A stretch of 64,000 bases of DNA from Mycobacterium sp. HUMS_12744610 (GCF_041206865.1 NZ_JBGEDP010000001.1:1798001-1862000); one strand, 5' to 3'; shown: positions 9,701 to 20,745, numbered from the stretch's first letter. Numbers and translations are program-made. Notes: a model not told the origin generated them from the letters alone.

Positions 9701-10451
9701 AAGTCTTCGGCGGTCAACTTGCCGTCGCGGGCGCGCCGCACGATGTCCTCGTAGGCGGTGACGAACTGGGCGAAGCGCAGTCGCTCGCAACCCTTGATGC
9801 CCGCGACCACCAGGGAGCGCTTGCCGTCCTTGCCCTGCAGGTCGATCGCCAGCCCCAGGTTGGTGTGGGCCGGGGTGACGGCGGTCGGCTTGCCGCCGAC
9901 CTCGGCGTAGTGCCGGTTCATGTTCGGGAACTGCTTGATCGCCTGCACCAGCGCGTAGCCCAGCAGGTGGGTGAAGGAGATCTTGCCGCCGCGGGTGCGC
10001 TTGAGCTGGTTGTTGATGACGATGCGGTTGTCGATGAGCAGCTTGGCCGGCACCGCCCGCACGCTGGTCGCGGTCGGCACCTCCAGCGAGGCGGACATGT
10101 TCTTGACGACGGCCGCGGCGGCGCCGCGCAGCACCTGGACCTCGTCGCCCTCGGCGGTAGGGGCGGCGGCCTTGGCCGGTGGCTTGGCGGGCGGTGCGGA
10201 CGGTGCCGCGGCACCGTTGCCCGCGGCGGGGCTTTCGGCCTGTGGCGCGGGTTTTGCCGACGGGGCGGGGACGGCCCGGGCTCGCCGGTGGTCTTCGGGG
10301 GGCTCGCGGGCGTGCCGACGGCAGGCTCGGGGTTGTAGTCGACGAGGAATTCGTGCCAGCTCGGATCCACCGACGAGGGGTCCTCGCGGAACTTGCGGTA
10401 CATCTCCTCGACCAGCCATTCGTTCTGCCCGAATGGCGATATGTTGCTCAC
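6763..10451 (-). CDS. kgd: 2-oxoglutarate decarboxylase/dehydrogenase Kgd, frameshifted in the linker
   Basis: This is the multifunctional E1-E2-like enzyme at the 2-oxoglutarate node (about 1230 residues). The GTG start at 10451 gives the conserved N-terminal helix [12 protein letters not shown]. That frame is right down to about 10300 ([13 protein letters not shown]). From about 10260 the protein continues in another frame ([12 protein letters not shown]) through the E2-like acyltransferase domain ([16 protein letters not shown]), the thiamine-diphosphate E1 domain ([15 protein letters not shown]) and the transketolase-like C-terminus ending [11 protein letters not shown]. One base is missing somewhere in the Pro/Ala linker, which contains a six-base C run on the minus strand (10297-10302) and further G/C runs near 10262-10280. 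Kgd is important for mycobacterial growth, so a sequencing error is likely. Corresponds to Rv1248c. Confidence 0.9.
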
Positions 10452-10649
10452 GGCCGCTTCTCGCCTCGATCCTTTTGCCGTGCAGGCCCTGGGATCTCGA
10501 TTCCTCAACACCTGCGACTTTGCGCGTCCCGGCTGGCGCGGCGCCTCACGGCGCCGGTTCTCACCGTTTCCGCCCCGTCAAGGCTAACCCTTCCCCGTCG
10601 ATTCGCCAGACGGGCCGGGTATGTCCGCCGAACCGGCTACCGGTCGGCC

Positions 10650-11438
10650 TCAGCCGGTCTCGGAGATCGGCGGCACCACGTGCAGGGCGCGTGGCCAGCG
10701 CGTGGGCGGGGCGCCGAACGCCTGGTGGGCGTTGCGCACGATCTTGCGGCCCGCGAGGTAGTTGCCGACGGCCCCGACGATGATGCCGATGCCCACCGGT
10801 AGCAGCTTGCCGAACACCAGGGCGCTGCGCCGCACCGTGTAGCGGCGCACCCACGACTTGAGCAGCCGCGAGTTGAGCCCCGACATCGATGACAGCGGCA
10901 GCGCGGCCACGCCCTCGGCGATCCAGCCGCCGTTGGTGCGCGACGGACCGATCAACTGGGCGACTGCCTGCTTACCGTTGTCGCCGACCAGCACCGACAG
11001 CACCAGTGCCCGGCGCCGCTCCCGGTGCTCGGCGGGAATGCCGTGCGCGACCGCCACCGCCAGCACGAAGAAGGCGGTGGCCTCGAGGAACGCGACGGTT
11101 TCCGCGGCGGCCGCCGACAGCGCGCTCAGCGTGCCGATACCGGGGATGGTGGCCGCCGCGCCCACCGCGATGCCGCTGGACGTGACCACCGCCATGTAGC
11201 GCCGCTGCAGCTTGGTGACGACCCCGGCGGGGCTGATCCCCGGGTGGCTGTGCCGCAGGCGAGACACGTAGGCCTCGGCGGCCGGGCCCTGGATCCGCGA
11301 ACTGCGCTCGATGACCTGCGCCAACGCCCGCGCGGATGCCCTGGGCCGGCCGTTGGTAGGGGGCGGGGGCCGCTCCGCGCCGGCCTTGCTCGGGCATCGG
11401 CCGTCAGACCGTTGAGACCTGTTCCGTCGGGCCCGCAT
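10650..11438 (-). CDS. Conserved mycobacterial membrane protein (Rv1249c-like)
   Basis: A 262-residue protein of unknown function. The ATG at 11438 is chosen over one nine codons earlier because AGGAGA precedes it by 6 bases and the length then matches the M. tuberculosis counterpart. The first 60 residues are basic and disordered (PPPPTNGRPRAS). Two hydrophobic stretches around residues 85-140 (IAVGAAATIPGIG; AFFVLAVAVAHGI) and one near 225 (VGIGIIVGAVGNYLAG) could insert in the membrane. The glycine-zipper-like stretches resemble EcsC-family proteins, but I am not sure. It is upstream of kgd on the same strand with a 198-bp gap, and divergent from the MFS gene. Confidence 0.85.
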   Translation of the reverse strand: MRARRNRSQRSDGRCPSKAGAERPPPPTNGRPRASARALAQVIERSSRIQGPAAEAYVSRLRHSHPGISPAGVVTKLQRRYMAVVTSSGIAVGAAATIPGIGTLSALSAAAAETVAFLEATAFFVLAVAVAHGIPAEHRERRRALVLSVLVGDNGKQAVAQLIGPSRTNGGWIAEGVAALPLSSMSGLNSRLLKSWVRRYTVRRSALVFGKLLPVGIGIIVGAVGNYLAGRKIVRNAHQAFGAPPTRWPRALHVVPPISETG

Positions 11439-11628
11439 ATCGTCTCTCCTGCGAATGGCGTTCATTTCAGGCTAACGCGCATTCGCGCCCGGCAGGGGAT
11501 CCGTGCCTGCGGGCTCCGTCACCCCAATCGGGATAATGGCTCTGCATGCGGGGTGCAGTGGGTGGCGTGCCGGTCCGTTTGCCGGTCCCGGTGTGGGGAA
11601 CCGTCGAGAGCTGAACGAGGTGGGGTAC

Positions 11629-13293
11629 ATGGTCACGGCGACACGCCCGTCGCCCCGGGGAGGCCGGCGCACGGGGCCCGGCCGCGACGTCGCCACCCGC
11701 CGGTCCCGGCGGTGGCCGTCGGGCGCCCGGCTCGCTGGAAGCCCGTGGTCGGCGCTGTGGGCGATGATGATCGGTTTCTTCATGATCATGGTCGACTCGA
11801 CCATCGTCGCGATCGCGAACCCGACCATCATGGCCGACCTGAACATCGGGTACGACGCCGTGGTGTGGGTGACCAGCGCCTACCTGCTGGGCTATGCGGT
11901 CGTGTTGCTGGTGGCGGGGCGCCTGGGTGACCGGTTCGGTCCCAAGAATCTCTACCTGATCGGCCTGGTGGTGTTCACGGTCGCCTCGATGTGGTGCGGG
12001 CTGGCGGGCAGCGCCGGCATGCTGGTGGCGGCCCGCGTCGTGCAGGGTGTCGGCGCCGGGGTGCTGACACCGCAGACGTTGTCCACGATCACCCGCATAT
12101 TCCCGGCGCACCGGCGCGGTGTGGCGGTCAGCGTGTGGGGCGCCACCGCCGGGGTGGCCAGCCTGGTGGGGCCGCTGGCCGGCGGCGTGCTGGTCGACGG
12201 GCTGGGCTGGGAGTGGATCTTCTTCGTCAACGTGCCCATCGGCGTCGCCGGACTGGCGCTGGCGGTGTGGCTGGTTCCGGCGCTGCCCACGCAGGCGCAC
12301 CGGTTCGACCCGCTCGGCGTCGGGTTGTCGGGGGCGGGCATATTCCTGATCGTCTTCGCCCTGCAGCAGGGCCAGGCCGCGCATTGGCAGCCTTGGATCT
12401 GGGCGATGATCGTCGCCGGCGCCGGGTTCGTCTGCGCGTTCGTCTACTGGCAGTCGGTCAACCACCGGGAGCCGCTGGTTCCGCTGGTCGTCTTCGCAGA
12501 CCGCGACTTCAGCCTGTGCGCCGCCGGGGTGGCCATCACGGCTTTCGCGACGACTGGGATGATGCTGCCGGTCACGTTCTACGCGCAGACCGTGTGCGGG
12601 CTGTCGCCGACCCGCTCGGCCCTGCTGATCGCACCGATGGCCATCGCCAACGGCGTGCTGGCGCCCTTCGTCGGCAGGATCGTCGACCGCTATCACCCGC
12701 GGCCGGTGCTCGGCTTCGGCTTTTCGATGCTGGCGGTCGCGCTGACGTGGCTGTCGTTCGAGATGGGCCCCGACACCCCGGTGTGGCGGCTGGTGTTGCC
12801 GTTCCTGGCGCTGGGGGTGGGCAACGCGTTCGTCTGGTCGCCGCTGACCGCGACGGCCACCCGCAATCTGCCGGCGCGCCTCGCCGGCGCCGGCTCGGGG
12901 GTCTACAACGCGATCCGCCAGCTGGGGGCCGTGCTGGGCAGCGCCGCCATGGCCGCGTTCATGGCCTCGCGGATCGGCGCGGAGATGCCGCCCCACGCGG
13001 GGAGTCCGGAGCATGCCGGGGCGCTGCGACTGCCCGGGTTCCTGCGCGACCCGTTCTCGGCCGCGATGGCGCAGTCGATGCTCCTGCCCGCGTTCATCGC
13101 GTTGTTCGGGATCCTCGCGGCGCTGTTTCTGGTCGGGTTCGCGCCCTCGGTGATCACCCGTGCGGGCGCCGACGAGCCGGGCCGGCCCGTGGGTGGCCCC
13201 GTCGTCGGCGCTGACGATGACGATGACTATGTCGAGGTGATACTGCGCCGCGAAGCCGCCGCCGGCTACGGCAGGCACTCCTCCGGCAGGTAG
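11629..13293 (+). CDS. MFS drug:H+ exporter, DHA2 (EmrB/QacA) family
   Basis: A 554-residue transporter with about 14 predicted membrane helices. The first helix holds the DHA motif [14 protein letters not shown]. The loop 2-3 motif is [15 protein letters not shown], and the antiporter motif C is seen as [16 protein letters not shown]. The ATG at 11629 is used because GAGGTGGGG lies just upstream; upstream in-frame codons give an unlikely hydrophilic leader. A 40-residue Arg-rich cytoplasmic N-terminus precedes helix 1. The C-terminal tail is acidic (DDDDDYVE). The last 28 bases overlap the 3' end of the convergent helicase gene. Corresponds to Rv1250. Substrate unknown. Confidence 0.92.
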   Translation: MVTATRPSPRGGRRTGPGRDVATRRSRRWPSGARLAGSPWSALWAMMIGFFMIMVDSTIVAIANPTIMADLNIGYDAVVWVTSAYLLGYAVVLLVAGRLGDRFGPKNLYLIGLVVFTVASMWCGLAGSAGMLVAARVVQGVGAGVLTPQTLSTITRIFPAHRRGVAVSVWGATAGVASLVGPLAGGVLVDGLGWEWIFFVNVPIGVAGLALAVWLVPALPTQAHRFDPLGVGLSGAGIFLIVFALQQGQAAHWQPWIWAMIVAGAGFVCAFVYWQSVNHREPLVPLVVFADRDFSLCAAGVAITAFATTGMMLPVTFYAQTVCGLSPTRSALLIAPMAIANGVLAPFVGRIVDRYHPRPVLGFGFSMLAVALTWLSFEMGPDTPVWRLVLPFLALGVGNAFVWSPLTATATRNLPARLAGAGSGVYNAIRQLGAVLGSAAMAAFMASRIGAEMPPHAGSPEHAGALRLPGFLRDPFSAAMAQSMLLPAFIALFGILAALFLVGFAPSVITRAGADEPGRPVGGPVVGADDDDDYVEVILRREAAAGYGRHSSGR

Positions 13294-16200
13294 GCCCGGT
13301 CCGTCAGCGCCAGGAAGGCGCCCAGGTCGACCAGGCCCGCGGGCGTGGCCGGCAGGTACTCGGTCAGCAGTGCAGACCGGACGATCACCGCCGCGTACTG
13401 TGCCCGGCTGACGGCGACGTTGAGCCGGTTCCTGTTGAGCAGGAACGACATTCCGCGCGACACCACATCGGCAGACGAGGCAGTCATCGAAACGAACACC
13501 ACCGGCGCCTGCCCGCCCTGGAACTTGTCGACGGTTCCGACCCGCACGTCGCCGAGCCCGGCGGCGGCCAATCGGCGGCGCACCAACGCCACCTGCGCGT
13601 TGTAGGGCGCCAGCACCAGCACGTCGGCGGCGGCCAGCGGGCGGGTGCCGTGCTCGTCGGTCCACGAGGCACCGATCAACCGCGTGATCTCGGCGGCGAT
13701 CGCGTCGGCCTCTTCGGGGCTCTCGCTCGAGTTGCCCTGGTGGGCAACCGGGAGCACGCGCACGCCGGGGCGGCATCCGACGAGGTGGCGCGTGGCGGTC
13801 AGCTCGTCGTGGGAGTGCAGCCTGCCCTCGTAGGACAACGTGGAGACCGCGGCGCAGATCGCCGGGTGCATCCGGTAGGAGCGGTCCAAGAAGTAGCCCC
13901 GCGCGTCGGGCAGCGTGCGTTCGCCGTCGACCAGCCATTCCAGCGCGGACACGTCCACGGGCTCGGGATGGGTGCCCTGGCTGACCTGCGGCAGTTGCCG
14001 GGGGTCGCCGAGCAGCAGGAGATCGGCGGCCGCCGGCGCCACGGCGATGGTGTTGGCCAGGCAGAACTGGCCCGCCTCGTCGATCACCAGCAGGTCCAGG
14101 CTGCCCGGGGGGACCCGGTTCGGATTGGCGAAATCCCATGCCGTGCCGCCGATCACGCATCCGGACGTATCGGCGATGAATGCCGGGTAGTGGGCCCCAT
14201 CGATCTGCTGCCAGCGCACGGTGTCGTGGTGGTGCCGCTTCTTGGCGACCCGCCCCGCATCCAGCCCGGAGTCGATCACGCAGTCCAACAGGTTTTCCAC
14301 CGCCGCATGCGACTGGGCCACCACGCCGACCCGCCACGCGTGGTCGGTGACGAGCTGCCGGATCACCCGGCCGGCGGTGTGTGTCTTGCCGGTTCCCGGC
14401 GGCCCGTGCACCGCCAGGTACGACGCGTCCAGGTCGAGCAGCGCGGTGGTGATGTCGGCGGCGGCGTCGCCGCTACGCGGTAGCGGATCGCCGCTGCGGG
14501 TGCGGGGCGCGCGGCGCAGCAGGATGTCGACGATCGCGCTGTCCGGCAGTCGCGGCAGTCCGGCAGCCACCGTGGCGGCGGTCGACTCGATCGACTCCCG
14601 CAGCACCGTCGTCGAAATGGGCGCGCCCGGCGTGAGGGCGAACGGCAACTGGTGAAAGGTGTTGCCGTCGCGTCCCGTTCGTTCGACGATGACCACCTCG
14701 GTGGGCACCATCGGGTCGTCGGCCCCGATCACCTCGGCGCGCCCGGCCGCCCGCCGCCTGGGGTCGTCGGTCATGCCGGGCGGGGTCGGCGGGTCGTAGA
14801 GCGCGAACACCTCCCTCGCCAGGTCGCCGCGTGCGAGGTCTCCGCGCAGCCGCACTTCTCGCCGGGGCTTGCGCGCGCGCGGGGGCGTATGCCAGTCGGC
14901 GCTGACGCACGCGTCCACCGCGATGAAAACGTCGGTGCTGTCCGCCCATTCGTCGACCGGGAAGTTCAGGCGGTCGAAGTGCGCCCACCAGAACGGCTTG
15001 TCCTCGCGCCGGTGATAGCCGCGCGCCGCGGCAACCAGCGCCACCGCCGTCTGCTCGGGCGCGCGGCCGCCGACGGCGGGATCGCCGGCGAAGGCCGACA
15101 GCGTTACCGCCAGTTCGTCGCCGTCCTCGACGGCATCGGCCGCCGGAACCGCCTGCACACCAACCGGCACCACGCCGGACTCGTAGGCGCGCAACAACAG
15201 CCAGTTGCGCAGTTCGCGGGTCGACCGGCAGTCGTAGTGGTTGTAGTCCTCGATCTCCTTGAGCACCGCGGCGGCGTCGTCGAATCGGGCGGCGGACCGC
15301 AGCTCGCAGTAGCGGGCGTAGGAGGTGATCGAAGCGGTGGCCGTGGTGACCTCGCCGGCGCGCAGCTGCGCACCCATGTACAGTGGCTCCAGCGCCTTGA
15401 GGCTGAACGATTCAGCGCCCACGCGAATGCTCTTGCGCACCAGCGGGTACAGGTCGACCAGTGTCCCGCTGCGCAACAGTTCGTCGACCTCGTCCTCGTC
15501 GACACCGTAGCGGCCGGCCAGCCGCAGCAGCGCCGTCTTCTCGTACGGCGCGTAATGGTAGATGTGCATGTTGGGGTGGCGTTTGCGGCGTTTGGCCACC
15601 AGCGCCAGAAAGTCGGCCAGCGCCTTGCGTTCGTCGACCCGGTCGTGCGCCCACAGCGGGCGGAAGTTGCCCGCCGTCTCCAGGATGCCGAACAGATATT
15701 CCAGGCCCCACTCGTGGCCGTCGGCGGTCCACAGCGGGTCGCCCTCGAAGTCGAAGAACAGGTCGCCGGGATCGGGCTCGGGCAGCAGGGCCAGCGGCTG
15801 CGGGTCGACGACCTCGAACTGGGGGGCACCGGTGTCACGTTGGCGCACTTGCAGTTTCGCCTGCTCGGTCAGTTTGGCCAGCGCCGTCGCGCCCAGGCCC
15901 GGTACCGGCCCGGTGTGGCCGGCCAGCTGTGCGACCGTGGTGATCCCGGCCGCCACCAGCGCGTCGCGCCGGCTCACCCGCATGCCGGCCACCAGCAGCA
16001 GGTCGTCGGCCGCCCGCAGCTGTTCGGCGCACAACTGGCAGCGAAAACAGGCGGCCACCCGCGGGTCGCCCCAGCGCACCGGGGCGCCGCCGGCGTGGTG
16101 TTCGTCGAGCAGGCGCTGCAGCAGTGCGCGCTGGGAGCGGTACACCGGGATCAGGTCGCAGAGGCGATAGGGCACCACGGTTCCATCGCCCAGGTGCAGT

Positions 16201-16694
16201 TCGGCGTCCGGTGCCACCGCGATGCCGGCGGCGGCCAGCGTGTCGGCGTAGGCGGCCAGCTGCAACAGCGCCTCGACCTTGGGGGAGCGGGCCAGCTTGG
16301 TGTCGACGATCCGATACCGGTCCCCGTCGCGTACCAGGAAGTCGGCGAAGCCGACGAAGCGGCCGTCGAACATGGCGGCCTGATACACCGCCGGAGCGCG
16401 TCGCTCGACCGCGCGTCGGGTCGCCTGCGCGGCGGCCGTCAGTCCGGCGAACGTGTAGGGCGGACGGCCGATGATCGCGACGGCGTCCCCGAATGCGCGT
16501 CTTAATCCGGCGAGTTCGCGTCGCTCGTGCTCGTTGCCGAGGGCGGCGGTTCGCGTCAGCAGTTCGTCCTCGGCGGCCACGGCGGGGCCCCGGCCGAGCT
16601 TGGCGTCGAAATCCCGGAGCAAGGCGTATTCGCACCGGGCGGCGGCGGCGAGGTCCGAAGCGCTGTAGACGATGCTGTCGCCGGTGACGAACAC
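13266..16694 (-). CDS. RecB-like nuclease fused to DNA2/NAM7-type helicase (TM0106 family)
   Basis: A 1142-residue protein with an N-terminal PD-(D/E)XK-type nuclease (signals include [13 protein letters not shown] near residue 125), a cysteine cluster CFRCQLC that may ligate metal, and a central RNase H-like DnaQ-type stretch ([12 protein letters not shown]). The C-terminal superfamily 1 helicase has Walker [13 protein letters not shown], motif [34 protein letters not shown] and LNVAVSRAQ. The GTG at 16694 ([14 protein letters not shown]) is preferred; the longer reading from 16766 adds 24 hydrophilic residues. Likely DNA repair or phage/nucleic-acid surveillance; no partner genes are beside it. 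Corresponds to Rv1251c. Confidence 0.9.
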   Translation of the reverse strand: MFVTGDSIVYSASDLAAAARCEYALLRDFDAKLGRGPAVAAEDELLTRTAALGNEHERRELAGLRRAFGDAVAIIGRPPYTFAGLTAAAQATRRAVERRAPAVYQAAMFDGRFVGFADFLVRDGDRYRIVDTKLARSPKVEALLQLAAYADTLAAAGIAVAPDAELHLGDGTVVPYRLCDLIPVYRSQRALLQRLLDEHHAGGAPVRWGDPRVAACFRCQLCAEQLRAADDLLLVAGMRVSRRDALVAAGITTVAQLAGHTGPVPGLGATALAKLTEQAKLQVRQRDTGAPQFEVVDPQPLALLPEPDPGDLFFDFEGDPLWTADGHEWGLEYLFGILETAGNFRPLWAHDRVDERKALADFLALVAKRRKRHPNMHIYHYAPYEKTALLRLAGRYGVDEDEVDELLRSGTLVDLYPLVRKSIRVGAESFSLKALEPLYMGAQLRAGEVTTATASITSYARYCELRSAARFDDAAAVLKEIEDYNHYDCRSTRELRNWLLLRAYESGVVPVGVQAVPAADAVEDGDELAVTLSAFAGDPAVGGRAPEQTAVALVAAARGYHRREDKPFWWAHFDRLNFPVDEWADSTDVFIAVDACVSADWHTPPRARKPRREVRLRGDLARGDLAREVFALYDPPTPPGMTDDPRRRAAGRAEVIGADDPMVPTEVVIVERTGRDGNTFHQLPFALTPGAPISTTVLRESIESTAATVAAGLPRLPDSAIVDILLRRAPRTRSGDPLPRSGDAAADITTALLDLDASYLAVHGPPGTGKTHTAGRVIRQLVTDHAWRVGVVAQSHAAVENLLDCVIDSGLDAGRVAKKRHHHDTVRWQQIDGAHYPAFIADTSGCVIGGTAWDFANPNRVPPGSLDLLVIDEAGQFCLANTIAVAPAAADLLLLGDPRQLPQVSQGTHPEPVDVSALEWLVDGERTLPDARGYFLDRSYRMHPAICAAVSTLSYEGRLHSHDELTATRHLVGCRPGVRVLPVAHQGNSSESPEEADAIAAEITRLIGASWTDEHGTRPLAAADVLVLAPYNAQVALVRRRLAAAGLGDVRVGTVDKFQGGQAPVVFVSMTASSADVVSRGMSFLLNRNRLNVAVSRAQYAAVIVRSALLTEYLPATPAGLVDLGAFLALTDRAYLPEECLP

Positions 16695-16837
16695 AGCAGC
16701 AACTGTAGGCGAGTGGCCTGGTGGCGAGCCGGATGTGCGCTGGCCTGCCGTCCGCGACCGCACCATGGCCTTGATCGGGGACGCTTGGCGCTGTGACTTA
16801 CGTCATCTCCCACATTGCTGGCGCGGCGCCGGTCCGC

Positions 16838-17425
16838 TCAGCCCGGGACGTTCCCGATGATCTCGACGCCGGTGCCGTTCCAGTGGAAGCGCACCGGGGT
16901 GTGCAGGCCGTTGAGGCCGCTGGGATAGGTCAGCGCCACCGTGTCACCGGTGCACAGCGCGGTGTCAATCCCGTTGAACCCGTAGGTGTCTGGCACCCCC
17001 TGCGGGATGAACTTGCCGAGATGGAACATCACCGCGCGGGTGTTGGGGCCGGGCGCATTGGTGTTGGCCTTGATGATGACGGCCGATAGCTGGGCGCATT
17101 CGTTGTAGTTGCCGGCCAGCGGGGCGGGGCTCCAGGGTTGCCCGCTGCGCGGGTCGCGGGGCAACTCGGAGACCACTTTGGCGATGGCGGGCGCGGCGAG
17201 GTCGACCGCGCAGGGATCGGGCGGCGGGCCACTGCTGGCGGGGGGCGCCGGCGGCGCGGTGATCGACGGCGCCCCGGGCGCTGCGCCCGGGGCGCTCGCC
17301 GGGCTGGTGACCCTGCTCTCGGGGGTCTTGGCGACCGTGGAGTCTCCCGAGCCGCAGCCCGCCACGGTGGCGGCGACCAACACGACAGCCGGGGCACGGC
17401 GGGCTAGCGACCACACACCGCGCAC
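16838..17425 (-). CDS. lprE: Lipoprotein LprE
   Basis: A 195-residue exported lipoprotein. The GTG at 17425 gives a compact signal peptide VWSLARRAPAVVLVAATVAGC with a good lipobox (VAGC). A Pro/Ala/Ser-rich linker (about 45 residues) follows, then a folded domain containing DPCAVDLAAP and NYNECAQLSAVIIK; paired cysteines suggest a disulfide, and a third is in DTALCTGD. The domain pattern is shared with mycobacterial LppP/LprE proteins of unknown role. It is divergent from deaD, with 142 bp between starts for both promoters. Corresponds to Rv1252c. Confidence 0.87.
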   Translation of the reverse strand: MRGVWSLARRAPAVVLVAATVAGCGSGDSTVAKTPESRVTSPASAPGAAPGAPSITAPPAPPASSGPPPDPCAVDLAAPAIAKVVSELPRDPRSGQPWSPAPLAGNYNECAQLSAVIIKANTNAPGPNTRAVMFHLGKFIPQGVPDTYGFNGIDTALCTGDTVALTYPSGLNGLHTPVRFHWNGTGVEIIGNVPG

Positions 17426-17567
17426 CGTACCGCCCTCGGCCCGGCGGGCCGGGCAGGCGTGGCCGCGTCGCCGCCGCGGCGCGATGTGCTCTCGGCCACG
17501 GTGGAGGGGCCACTCGGCCCCGCTCGGCACCTGCGAACCGTCGGTTCCCACTAAACTCCATAGGACA

Positions 17568-19256
17568 ATGGCCCCCTCAGAAGATCCGCCCGCGACTTTC
17601 GCCGACCTGCAGATCCATCCCGCGGTGGTGCGGGCGGCCGCCGACGTCGGCTACGAATCGCCGACGGCCATCCAGGCTGCGACGATTCCGGCGCTGCTGG
17701 CGGGCTCGGACGTGGTGGGCCTGGCCCAGACGGGCACCGGCAAGACGGCGGCGTTCGCGATGCCGATCCTGTCCAAGATCGACGTGACCAGCAAGGCGAC
17801 CCAGGCGCTGGTGCTGGCGCCCACCCGGGAGCTGGCCCTGCAGGTGGCCGAGGCGTTCAGCCGCTACGGGGCCCACCTGCCCGAGGTGAACGTGTTACCG
17901 ATCTACGGCGGGTCTTCCTACGGCGTGCAGCTGGCCGGGCTGCGCCGCGGCGCGCAGGTGGTGGTGGGCACCCCCGGCCGGGTCATCGACCACCTGGAGC
18001 GGGGGACGCTGGACCTCTCGCGCGTCGACTACCTGGTGCTCGACGAGGCCGACGAGATGCTCACCATGGGCTTCGCCGAGGACGTCGAACGCATCCTGTC
18101 CGAAACCCCGGAATACAAGCAGGTGGCTTTGTTCTCGGCGACCATGCCACCGGCGATCCGCAAGATCACCACCAAATACCTCCACGACCCCCTCGAGGTC
18201 ACCTCCAAGGCGAAAACCGCCACCGCCGAGAACATCTCGCAGCGCTACATCCAGGTGGCCGGCCCGCGCAAGATGGACGCGCTGACCCGCGTGCTGGAGG
18301 TCGAGCCGTTCGAGGCGATGATCGTCTTCGTGCGCACCAAGCAGGCCACCGAGGAGGTCGCCGAAAAGCTGCGGGCGCGAGGGTTTTCCGCCGCCGCCAT
18401 CAACGGCGACATCCCCCAGGCGCAACGGGAGCGGACCATCGCCGCGCTCAAGGCCGGCAGCATCGACATCCTGGTCGCCACCGACGTGGCCGCCCGCGGC
18501 CTCGACGTCGAACGCATCTCCCACGTGCTCAACTACGACATCCCGCACGACACCGAGTCCTACGTGCACCGCATCGGGCGCACCGGGCGGGCCGGGCGCA
18601 GCGGGTCCGCGCTGCTGTTCGTGTCGCCGCGCGAGCGCCACCTGCTCAAGGCGATCGAGAAGGCCACGCGCCAGACACTCACCGAGGCCGAGCTGCCCAG
18701 CGTCGAGGACGTCAACGCGCAGCGGGTGGCGAAGTTCGCCGACTCCATCACCGACGCGCTCGGCGCCCCCGGCATCGAGCTGTTCCGCCGCCTCGTCGAG
18801 GACTACGAACGCGAGCACGACGTCCCGATGGCCGACATCGCCGCGGCGCTGGCGCTGCAGTCCCGCGACGGCGAGGCGTTCCTGATGGCGCCCGAACCCC
18901 CGCCCGAGCAGCGCCGCGAGCGCCGCGAGCATGCCGAGAAGCCCGGGCACCTGCGCGCCTTCAGCACCTACCGCGTCGCCGTGGGCAAGCGGCACAAGAT
19001 CGGCCCCGGCGCGATCGTCGGCGCCATCGCCAACGAGGGCGGGCTGCACCGCAGCGACTTCGGCCACATCTCGATCGGGCCGGACTTCTCGCTGGTGGAA
19101 CTGCCGGCCAAACTGCCCAAATCGACGCTGAAAAAGCTTGAGCACACCCGCATCTCGGGCGTGCTCATCGACCTGCGGCCGGAGAGGTCGTCCGGCAAGC
19201 CCCCCGCGAAGGCCCGCCACGAGGGCGGGCGGCCCCGCAGGCAAAGCCCCCGATGA
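17568..19256 (+). CDS. deaD: DEAD-box RNA helicase DeaD/CsdA
   Basis: A 562-residue ATP-dependent RNA helicase for ribosome assembly and RNA turnover. The Q motif is TFADLQIHPAVV with YESPTAIQ, followed by Walker A AQTGTGKT, Ia PTRELA, Ib TPGR, II VLDEADEM, III SAT, V ATDVAARGLD and VI HRIGRTGR. After residue 440 comes the DbpA/CsdA-type RNA-binding domain (VAVGKRHKIGPGAIVGAI) and a basic tail. The ATG at 17568 is the first plausible start; upstream in-frame sequence is antisense to lprE. The stop overlaps the next start as ATGA, so the acyltransferase is coupled. Corresponds to Rv1253. Confidence 0.95.
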   Translation: MAPSEDPPATFADLQIHPAVVRAAADVGYESPTAIQAATIPALLAGSDVVGLAQTGTGKTAAFAMPILSKIDVTSKATQALVLAPTRELALQVAEAFSRYGAHLPEVNVLPIYGGSSYGVQLAGLRRGAQVVVGTPGRVIDHLERGTLDLSRVDYLVLDEADEMLTMGFAEDVERILSETPEYKQVALFSATMPPAIRKITTKYLHDPLEVTSKAKTATAENISQRYIQVAGPRKMDALTRVLEVEPFEAMIVFVRTKQATEEVAEKLRARGFSAAAINGDIPQAQRERTIAALKAGSIDILVATDVAARGLDVERISHVLNYDIPHDTESYVHRIGRTGRAGRSGSALLFVSPRERHLLKAIEKATRQTLTEAELPSVEDVNAQRVAKFADSITDALGAPGIELFRRLVEDYEREHDVPMADIAAALALQSRDGEAFLMAPEPPPEQRRERREHAEKPGHLRAFSTYRVAVGKRHKIGPGAIVGAIANEGGLHRSDFGHISIGPDFSLVELPAKLPKSTLKKLEHTRISGVLIDLRPERSSGKPPAKARHEGGRPRRQSPR

Positions 19257-20389
19257 CCCTGTCCGAGGAAATCGAACAGGGCGGACTCGAACAGATCTCG
19301 CACGTCGACCGGGTCGCCTCGCTGACCGGCATCCGCGCCCTCGCCGCGCTCCTGGTCGTCGGTACCCACGCCGCCTACACCACCGGCAAGTACACCCACG
19401 GTTACTGGGGCCTGGTCGGCGCCCGGCTGGAGATCGGCGTGCCGATCTTCTTCGTGCTCTCGGGCTTCCTGCTGTTTCGCCCCTGGGTGAAATCGGCCGC
19501 CACCGGCGGACCACCGCCGTCGCTGAGTCGCTATGCGCGGCACCGGGTGCGCCGGATCATGCCCGCCTACGTGATCACCGTGCTGTTCGCCTACGTGCTG
19601 TACCACTTCCGCGCGGCGGGACCCAACCCCGGGCACAGCTGGCTGGGGCTGGCCCGCAACCTGACGCTGACGCAGATTTACTGCAACGGCTATTTGGGCA
19701 AGTACCTGCACCAGGGCCTGACGCAGATGTGGAGCCTGGCGGTGGAGGCGTCCTTCTACGTCGTGCTGCCGCTGCTGGCCTATCTGCTGCTGGTGCTGAT
19801 CTGCCGGCGACGATGGAGGCCGCGGCTGATGCTGGGCGCCCTGGCGGGCCTGGCGTTGCTGAGCCCGGCGTGGCTGGTCCTGGTGCACACCGACCACGCA
19901 TTTCCCGACGGCGCCCGGCTTTGGCTGCCGACGTACCTGGCCTGGTTCCTGGGTGGCATGGCGCTGGCGGTGCTGCAGGGGATGCGGGTGCGCGGCTACG
20001 CGTTCGTGGCCGTACCACTGGCGGTGGTCAGCTACTTCATCGTCTCCACGCCCATCGCGGGCGCCCCGACGACGTCGCCGGCGTCGCTGAGCGAGGCGCT
20101 GTTCAAGACGGTGTTCTACGCGGTGATTGCCACGCTGGCGGTGGCGCCGCTGGCCCTGGGCGACCGGGGCTGGTATTCGCGGCTGCTGGCCAGCCGGCCG
20201 ATGGTGTGGTTGGGGGAGATCTCCTACGAAATCTTCCTGATCCATCTGATCACGATGGAGTTCGCGATGGTCTACGTCGTGCGCGCGCACGTCTACACCG
20301 GCTCGATGCTGTACCTGTTCGTCGCGACCCTGGCGATGACGATCCCCCCGGCCTGGCTGCTGCACCGCTTCACGCGCGTGCGCGAATGA
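19253..20389 (+). CDS. Membrane acyltransferase, acyltransferase-3 (OafA/NodX) family
   Basis: A 378-residue integral membrane enzyme with about ten helices. The family signature near the start is LTGIRALAALLVVGTHAAY, where the histidine is the presumed catalytic residue; ARLEIGVPIFFVLSGFLLFRPW follows, as usual. These proteins O-acylate cell-envelope glycans or glycolipids. The ATG overlaps the deaD stop by 4 bases (ATGA). The C-terminus ends shortly after a last hydrophobic segment (MLYLFVATLAMTIPPAWLLH). Corresponds to Rv1254. Substrate unknown. Confidence 0.92.
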   Translation: MTLSEEIEQGGLEQISHVDRVASLTGIRALAALLVVGTHAAYTTGKYTHGYWGLVGARLEIGVPIFFVLSGFLLFRPWVKSAATGGPPPSLSRYARHRVRRIMPAYVITVLFAYVLYHFRAAGPNPGHSWLGLARNLTLTQIYCNGYLGKYLHQGLTQMWSLAVEASFYVVLPLLAYLLLVLICRRRWRPRLMLGALAGLALLSPAWLVLVHTDHAFPDGARLWLPTYLAWFLGGMALAVLQGMRVRGYAFVAVPLAVVSYFIVSTPIAGAPTTSPASLSEALFKTVFYAVIATLAVAPLALGDRGWYSRLLASRPMVWLGEISYEIFLIHLITMEFAMVYVVRAHVYTGSMLYLFVATLAMTIPPAWLLHRFTRVRE

Positions 20390-20745
20390 GCGCGGCCGAA
20401 AGCGTCTGACGGCTGAGCCGTGCAATTTTGATGTCCTAATGACCACAATTCATTGGGCCTCGGCCACGAGTTCGGGTTTGGTTTTCGCCGGTTAAGTGGC
20501 CTATCTCGGGGGCTCGTTCCATCCCCGCGCCCGGGTCACTGATTGCCGGGGGCGGGATCCTTCAACCGAGGTTGACAGAAAGGGCGCTGAGCGTCAATGT
20601 AGCGTACGCGCCGAATTTAATTTAAGACTTCTGTATTGCCGCCATGATGCCTCAGAATTTCACGGTGGCCCGGGTTCTGCTGTGGCGGTCTGCGGGGCGG
20701 CAGCTTTGTCGAGGTTTTGAGGCTGGGGGTAGGCGGCGGCGCCGC
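20390..20745. other. Non-coding stretch between the acyltransferase and the IS element
   Basis: About 350 bases with no convincing gene. A weak dyad ACGGCT/AGCCGT follows the acyltransferase stop near 20408 and is trailed by CAATTTT; the spacing is too tight for a strong terminator. The segment around 20610-20640 is notably AT-rich for this genome (TTTAATTTAAG). It may contain the old intergenic sequence into which the IS inserted. Confidence 0.4.

Noticed and set aside
8707-10338. 543-codon plus-strand frame opposite kgd
   Set aside because: Shadow of a highly conserved gene; composition is typical of antisense frames.
20640-20680. Left IS end at CCTCAGAATTTCACGG, paired with CTCAGGGG near 22320
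   Set aside because: Only CTCAG matches; the remainder diverges, so it was not accepted as a terminal repeat.
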